A stretch of DNA of 64,000 nt, taken from Enterococcus termitis (GTDB lineage Bacteria; Bacillota; Bacilli; Lactobacillales; Enterococcaceae). The stretch spans positions 48,853-112,852 of the forward strand of contig NZ_MIJY01000005.1 of NCBI RefSeq assembly GCF_001730305.1, given 5' to 3'. The first letter of the stretch is position 1. Every line of letters begins with the position of its first letter. The translations under genes and the position numbers were made by a program. The notes under the pieces were generated by a model. The model was not told the DNA's origin. It saw only the letters and a list, made by a program, of their open reading frames with translations, and did not search any database. This document shows positions 59,826-64,000 of this stretch, piece by piece.

Positions 59826-60047
59826 AATAAAGTAGACAGAAAAAAAGAATATTTTAGTCGAATTGCCAATAAATTTCTTCTTTCAAATTTGGAAAGAAGA
59901 GGTCAATTGCTGAACATGGTCTTCTAAGATTATAAAATTCCTCAATATATTTAATCGTATTTTTTATAATTGGACATACGTTATCTTCCGTACGTTTTTG
60001 TGTCTACTTATAAACAGTATATCATTAATAAAACTGTCTACTTTATT
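59826..60047 (-). mobile_element. Decayed insertion sequence with 14-base inverted ends
   Basis: AATAAAGTAGACAG (59826-59839) and CTGTCTACTTTATT (60034-60047) are perfect inverted repeats. A minus-strand reading between them gives KRTEDNVCPIIKNTIKYIEE and then FYNLRRPCSAIDLFFPNLKE, which looks like the end of an IS transposase (the Y.N.RRP motif of the DDE family). Only about 220 bases remain, so the element is an internally deleted remnant. Confidence 0.65.
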
Positions 60048-60090
60048 AGTATCTATCCATATATACTCAATTGTAAATAATAATGAATAA

Positions 60091-60144
60091 AGGAGAGATA
60101 GCAGTGTAACTGTTTTTATAAAATATGTATAGTTACACTGTGTG
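60091..60144 (+). promoter_or_regulatory. Hairpin between ribosome binding site and start of the LytTR gene
   Basis: AGGAG (60091-60095) lies 46 bases from the GTG start at 60142. Between them is a perfect 10-base inverted repeat, CAGTGTAACT (60102-60111) and AGTTACACTG (60131-60140). If it folds in the RNA, the distance from AGGAG to GTG becomes about seven bases, the optimum. It could instead be an operator for the LytTR protein. Confidence 0.5.
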
Positions 60145-60612
60145 CTAAGTTATATGAATAATGTGCCTATATATTTAGATGTGTCTACGGAATTTGAAGA
60201 CCTTGAAATTGTAATTCGAACCAATGATAGAAAAACAGGGGAACAGCTTCGACAGTATCTAGGCGAAGTTAGGCGTAGAAAAATAAAGATACAGATTAAA
60301 GGCAGCGTTGTTATTATTTATGAGGACAAGATTCTTTTTGTTGAAAGCTATCTGAAGAAAATAAATATTGTAACTGCTAAGGAAACATATGTAATAGATG
60401 GGCCTATGTATGTTTTTATGGATATTTTAAATGACATGCATTTCCGTCAAGTTTCTAAATCAATGTATATCAATGTTCAATATTTAAAAAAAATAGAAAA
60501 ATCGTTTTCAGGAAACTACGTGGGATATTTGAAGGAAAGTTCGCTTCAAATATCTATTTCTAGAAGATATGTAAAATCTTTATTTGAGTTTTTAAGGAGC
60601 GTATATAGATGA
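60142..60612 (+). CDS. LytTR-domain transcriptional regulator
   Basis: 156 residues. Residues about 50-155 are the LytTR DNA-binding fold: IIYEDKILFVESYLKKINIV, GPMYVFMDILNDMHFRQVSKSMYI and NVQYLKKIEKSFSG are its characteristic strands and loop. The N-terminal 45 residues are the short leader of stand-alone LytTR proteins, so it is not a response regulator. GTG is taken as the start because of the ribosome-binding-site geometry, though ATG at 60154 is possible. It overlaps the DUF3021 membrane gene by four bases, the usual partner that controls LytTR activity. Confidence 0.85.
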   Translation: MLSYMNNVPIYLDVSTEFEDLEIVIRTNDRKTGEQLRQYLGEVRRRKIKIQIKGSVVIIYEDKILFVESYLKKINIVTAKETYVIDGPMYVFMDILNDMHFRQVSKSMYINVQYLKKIEKSFSGNYVGYLKESSLQISISRRYVKSLFEFLRSVYR

Positions 60613-60986
60613 ATCGTTTTCGTATGTGTATTATATATATGGGGATTGGAGCGATATTTTTATTAGTATATTATGGACTAACGGGTGCTATCCCTAAACG
60701 GTCTGAAATTATTGTAACACTTGTTGCTAGTTTTACATCGGGACTCCTTACTTTTATTTTGTATATCGAGAAATTGAAGTTTAACTATGCTCTTATATTT
60801 CATTTTTTTGTTATGTATAGTTTGTGGACCATAACTAGCCTGTATAATCGATGGGTATCTATCTCCAGTGTAGATTTTTTTAAGCACTCTTTAATTTTCA
60901 TAGGTATTTATGTTCTTGTTTGGTGTATTATATACAGAATAGAACAAGCAGAATTACAGCGAATAAATGATTTTTTAAATCAGTAG
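60609..60986 (+). CDS. DUF3021-type membrane partner of LytTR
   Basis: 125 residues with four membrane segments (about 8-26, 35-55, 60-80 and 90-110) and a short polar C-terminus. Proteins of this size and topology, encoded directly after LytTR genes, are DUF3021 and are thought to hold the regulator inactive at the membrane. The overlap ATGA with the LytTR gene supports coupling. Confidence 0.8.
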   Translation: MNRFRMCIIYMGIGAIFLLVYYGLTGAIPKRSEIIVTLVASFTSGLLTFILYIEKLKFNYALIFHFFVMYSLWTITSLYNRWVSISSVDFFKHSLIFIGIYVLVWCIIYRIEQAELQRINDFLNQ

Positions 60987-61224
60987 TTGAATGCATATGA
61001 GACGATAAAAGCGTAATTTATAGCATGAGTGGAGTAGTCTTTACAGATAAATTTAGAATATTCATCGATTACTGATACATCCCAATTCATGAACAGATGA
61101 ACTATAGAACCGAAAGACTGATTGAGAATTAATTCTGGTCTGTTATGTACTTTCAGAATTTACGGATGTCAATTTTTTCTTTATCACATTTTTAACAGCT
61201 ACATTACCAAGGAGGGAGCTTCTT
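60987..61224. other. Gap with a possible eroded coding remnant
   Basis: No intact gene. Reading the minus strand of about 61020-61150 gives an open stretch with NWDVSVIDEYSKFICKDYST, which may be the leftover of a foreign coding region. A GGAGGGAG ribosome binding site for the next gene lies at 61211-61218. Confidence 0.35.
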
Positions 61225-61686
61225 ATGGATAATATCAAACAATTTTTAGTTGATGCAAAACAAAATACATATGCGAATAATACTGGCCATACTGGCAGCT
61301 CACGTCCAAGCAGTTACGATTTGAAGTATTTTCAAGGTGACTTTGTTTATTTGGATTCTTATGTAGGTACACATTCTTTTTCGGGTCAAGAAATTATCTG
61401 GTATAATTCAAAACCTGTATGGTCTATGAATTATTATGGCGACGTTCTGAGCAGTGATTTTAAAAGTTCTTTTTTGAAGTCTGCGCTTATGTTTCCGAGT
61501 TTGGAACTTCCTTGTAGAGGGAAAACATTCTATCGTCAGGATGATTACACATATATTATGGAAGTTGATGGTGAGTTCAATAAGTTTTCGGGTTCAGAAA
61601 AAATCTTTTTCAAAGACTTATTAACCTACGAACTATTTTTCCATGGTGGAAAAATAATTGATAACCATTTTGATTACTTGGGATGA
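61225..61686 (+). CDS. DUF5680-domain protein, 153 aa
   Basis: Residues about 3-150 fit DUF5680: FLVDAKQNTYANN, SRPSSYDLKYFQGDFVYLDS, GTHSFSGQEIIWYNSKPVWS and ELFFHGGKII. The domain is often found on its own or at the end of XRE regulators, where it may bind a ligand, but its biochemical role is unknown. It is preceded by AAGGAGGGAG. No membrane segment. It follows the LytTR/DUF3021 pair in the same direction. Confidence 0.78.
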   Translation: MDNIKQFLVDAKQNTYANNTGHTGSSRPSSYDLKYFQGDFVYLDSYVGTHSFSGQEIIWYNSKPVWSMNYYGDVLSSDFKSSFLKSALMFPSLELPCRGKTFYRQDDYTYIMEVDGEFNKFSGSEKIFFKDLLTYELFFHGGKIIDNHFDYLG

Positions 61687-61700
61687 ATGACTGATAACAA

Positions 61701-61754
61701 AATACGCTACCTTGAAATTGTCTGTACCGGAAAACAATTTCAAGGTAGCGTATT
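61701..61754. repeat. Perfect 21-base inverted repeat after the DUF5680 gene
   Basis: AATACGCTACCTTGAAATTG plus T (61701-61721) is repeated inverted at 61734-61754 with a 12-base loop. There is no adjacent T-run on the plus strand, so it is unusual for a plain terminator, although a terminator function is still possible. The stem is longer and more perfect than any other hairpin in the region apart from 55333-55382. Confidence 0.75.
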
Positions 61755-62009
61755 CAATTTGTAAATCATAGCCTTAATATATTCTTCTGAAATAGGTATC
61801 ATATCAGTGCGTTGGGGTAGGCACTCCGGTATCAATCCATTCGTTCCACTTTACTTCTTGTTTTTGTATTTAGCCAATACTCAAATAGAGCTACTAATAC
61901 CCCGAAAAGTCTCCATAGTAATTTTAATTACGGCTCTTTGTCAATTAATATTGTTAAAGGATATCAATTAGTATTATTCCTAGAGAAATTTTTTCTCAAA
62001 TCTTTATGT

Positions 62010-62335
62010 TCTTTGCAAAGCGCTGATCCTGTAGAAATAATGTTTTTGCATTATTAAAAGAACTACTGTAATGAATAAATATTTAAGATAATTATTAGCC
62101 AAGTTAAGTAAGAAAGCCTTAAAAGTCAAGGTGAATAGCGGAGCTACCATGGATGCGCGCATTACTAAAAGTAATATATATATAAATGTAATGTTCAGCG
62201 GCAAAGAAAAGTATATATAGGAAGGGCCATTTAGATAGCTTCTCGCATGTCGTTTTTATAAAAAAAAGATATACAATATAACTAGCTAGGGGAATAGTAT
62301 TCAATAAAATTCATTGTTTCCATACAAAATGAGTT
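62010..62335 (+). promoter_or_regulatory. Long upstream region B of the surface protein, homologous to region A
   Basis: Aligns with 55020-55440: GCTGATCCTGTAGAAATAA, GAACTACTGTAATGAATAAA, GCCAAGTTAAGTAAGAAAGCC, a -10 like TACAAT (62272-62277) and AGGGGAATAGTATTCAATAA. It is shorter than region A by about 100 bases in the left part. The rest of the gap (61755-62009) shows no gene; it contains a few fragments that could be worn coding sequence. Confidence 0.6.
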
Positions 62336-62427
62336 TTTTATAAATAATAAATGGAAATTACAACAATGGGAATTACAGATGAAAAAAATAATGGATGAGA
62401 TGATAAGAATAGAAGAAGGAGAAAGCT

Positions 62428-64000
62428 ATGAAAAGGAATATTTTATTAGGATTATTCTTGATGGGTTTAATAATAGTAGGATTAGGATATGTTAAGGATT
62501 CAAGTAATATTTCAGCGAATGAGACAACAACGAGTCAATCGACGGCGAATGTCACAGAAACAACGGAAGAATCATCTACGGACAAGCAAATCCCATATAT
62601 ACCACGCCCTAACCCACGAGCCGACTATGCAAATTATTGGTTTATGTCTTCATACACACCAACAACATTTAACTGGCACGCAGATTTTCCAGATGCATTT
62701 TGGTACAACGTTTACTTCGCTAAAGGAGTTACATCCTTAGCGTCTGGAGACGATGGCAAACAAAACTCGTGGATCGATGGACGCGTTGATATGACACAAG
62801 ATCCGCAGAACGGGTACATCATGATGTCCGCCGATACCTCAACCGGGCGTTCATTCGAGGTTAAATTTCAGGCAGTACGATATACGCTAACCTTTAATGG
62901 AAACGGACACACGGGAGCAACAATCCCAGCTAGTAGCAGTCAAATCGAGAGTGAAGTCATTTCGTCGATACCAACGAACGGTCCAACCAAAACCGGACAC
63001 ACATTTGCTGGGTGGTATAACGCAACAAGCGGGCGTCGTATATGCCTCCAGGAAATTTAACGCTGTACGCGAGATGGACGAGAAACAACTACACGCAATC
63101 GTTCAACGGCAATGGACACACAGGAGGAACGATACCAGGAACTAGAACAGTAGCATACGATGCCACAAGTACGGTCCCGGCGGGACCAACCCGAACGGGA
63201 TACACATTTGTTGGCTGGTTCGGTGGAGCGAATGGCGCATCAGGAGCGCAACTCACAACGAGTTTCAAACAGTTAGCATATAACATAACGTGGACCGCAA
63301 GGTGGCAGGCAAACACATATACCGAATCATTTTATCGTTCAAAGGTAGTACCAAATACAGCAGGTTACAATGACCATACAAAACCCACAAATAAATGGCT
63401 AGAATCATTAACTAGTCTGACACGAACGGTCACCTTCGATCAGACTTACTCTGCCCCGGTGTATACGACGCCACCAGGTTATACATTCTTAGGGTGGTAT
63501 GAGGATATTGGAACCATAGCAGATGCATCAGGCGCAAAAATCGGGGAACAATTTCCAGCAACTCCGTATGCCTTTGGGAAATTCACCAATGCCGGCAACA
63601 AAGCAATACACTATTTACTGAAACCAAATAAATATGCATTGACACTAGATTTCAATGGGAATGGAACGGGCCCCCGAACGCAGGATGTGTATTATGATAG
63701 TGAGTATAATATAAATGGATCATTTCCATATCCAAAAAGGATAGGCTATATTTTTGAAGGGTGGCATACTGCAGCAACAGGAGGAACAAAGGTAACTGAT
63801 ACAGAACTATATACGGCGACAAGTGATACTACCTTGTATGCACAATGGACAAAAGATCCGTATGCTATTCGGAAAACAGATGATCCAACAGAAGACATAG
63901 AAATAGATGAAACAAAAGACAATGCGGTAATCTTATCAGGCAATAAAAATGAGTTGAGAATCGATTACGTCCCAAGCTATGATTTTAGACTAGATAAAAA
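62428..64000 (+). pseudogene. Frameshifted surface protein with InlB-B repeats and WxL-like end, cut by window edge
   Basis: A signal peptide (about 1-29) and T/E/S-rich stretch are followed by a short domain and then Listeria/Bacteroides (InlB B) repeats, recognisable by GNGHTG...GYTF.GW. The first frame stops at 63058-63060. From 63033 the next frame stays open to the window end and holds three more repeats (YARWTRNNYTQSFNGNGHTG, YTFVGWF, YTFLGWY, YIFEGWH) and then ELRIDYVPSYDFRL, which resembles the start of a WxL wall-binding domain. A single missing G in the GGG at 63031-63033 explains the break. It could be true inactivation, phase variation or a read error. Base composition is visibly richer in G+C than its neighbours. 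Confidence 0.78.

Noticed and set aside
61755..62009. Possible transposase remnant on the minus strand
   Set aside because: Short open stretches exist, but none shows a motif that I can tie to a transposase family.
62004..62304. Minus-strand ORFs of 61-66 codons in upstream region B
   Set aside because: The start region has a partly similar reading in region A, but that one stops after 22 codons and no ribosome binding site is seen; the conservation is better explained by shared regulatory DNA.

Overview
The window looks like part of a large, AT-rich conjugative plasmid of an enterococcus or a close relative. Four things point that way: an Inc18-type Rep protein with its attenuator and antisense RNA; a PrgX/TraA-type pheromone receptor with a 17-codon peptide gene ending LFVVVLV, almost the inhibitor peptide iAD1 of pAD1; a Gram-positive type IV secretion (T4SS) locus; and a WxL-like surface protein. 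The plasmid assignment is an inference from gene content. No chromosomal housekeeping genes, rRNA or tRNA were seen.

Layout. (1) 1-2300: a partial XRE regulator, a small operon (membrane protein, nuclease-like lipoprotein, unknown protein) and a divergent small protein with helix-turn-helix look, sharing an operator-like region. (2) 2309-11657: a 2788-residue methylase/helicase protein and a companion. (3) 11775-17413: VirB8-like candidate, NlpC/P60 lytic enzyme, TOPRIM primase-like protein, MobP2/MOBL-type relaxase, two small relaxosome genes and a probable oriT with four spaced TTTTGGTGCA repeats. (4) 17414-39406: the T4SS proper, with VirB4, VirB3/PrgI-like, VirB6-like, VirD4, VirB2-like pilin, a second wall hydrolase and many accessory proteins, including an Ig-repeat protein, a SprT-like zincin and a CoiA-like nuclease. 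(5) 39483-45239: a sortase-anchored adhesin, a membrane-anchored coiled-coil protein, two DNA-binding proteins and one unknown protein. (6) 45280-46937: the regulatory switch, made of a 17-codon peptide gene, an antisense structured RNA and a PrgX-like receptor. (7) 47287-49498: Inc18-like replicon. (8) 49622-51786: ParA and its partner flanked by centromere-like repeats. (9) 51810-54331: LexA-box-controlled Y-family polymerase with a YolD-like protein, plus an SRAP peptidase. (10) 54332-64000: accessory region with two secreted or surface proteins that share a homologous upstream region, a desaturase-ferredoxin reductase fusion, a LytTR/DUF3021 pair, a DUF5680 protein and a decayed insertion sequence.

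How it may work. Nearly all transfer genes lie on the minus strand downstream of the peptide gene, as prgQ lies upstream of the conjugation genes in pCF10. I infer a peptide-controlled conjugation switch in which PrgX-like binding, an Anti-Q-like antisense RNA and serial terminators set read-through into adhesin and T4SS genes. The combination of an Inc18 replicon, an aggregation-type peptide switch and a pLS20-like T4SS with a MobP2-type relaxase is the most notable feature. PrgZ/TraC- and PrgY/TraB-like partners are not in the window.
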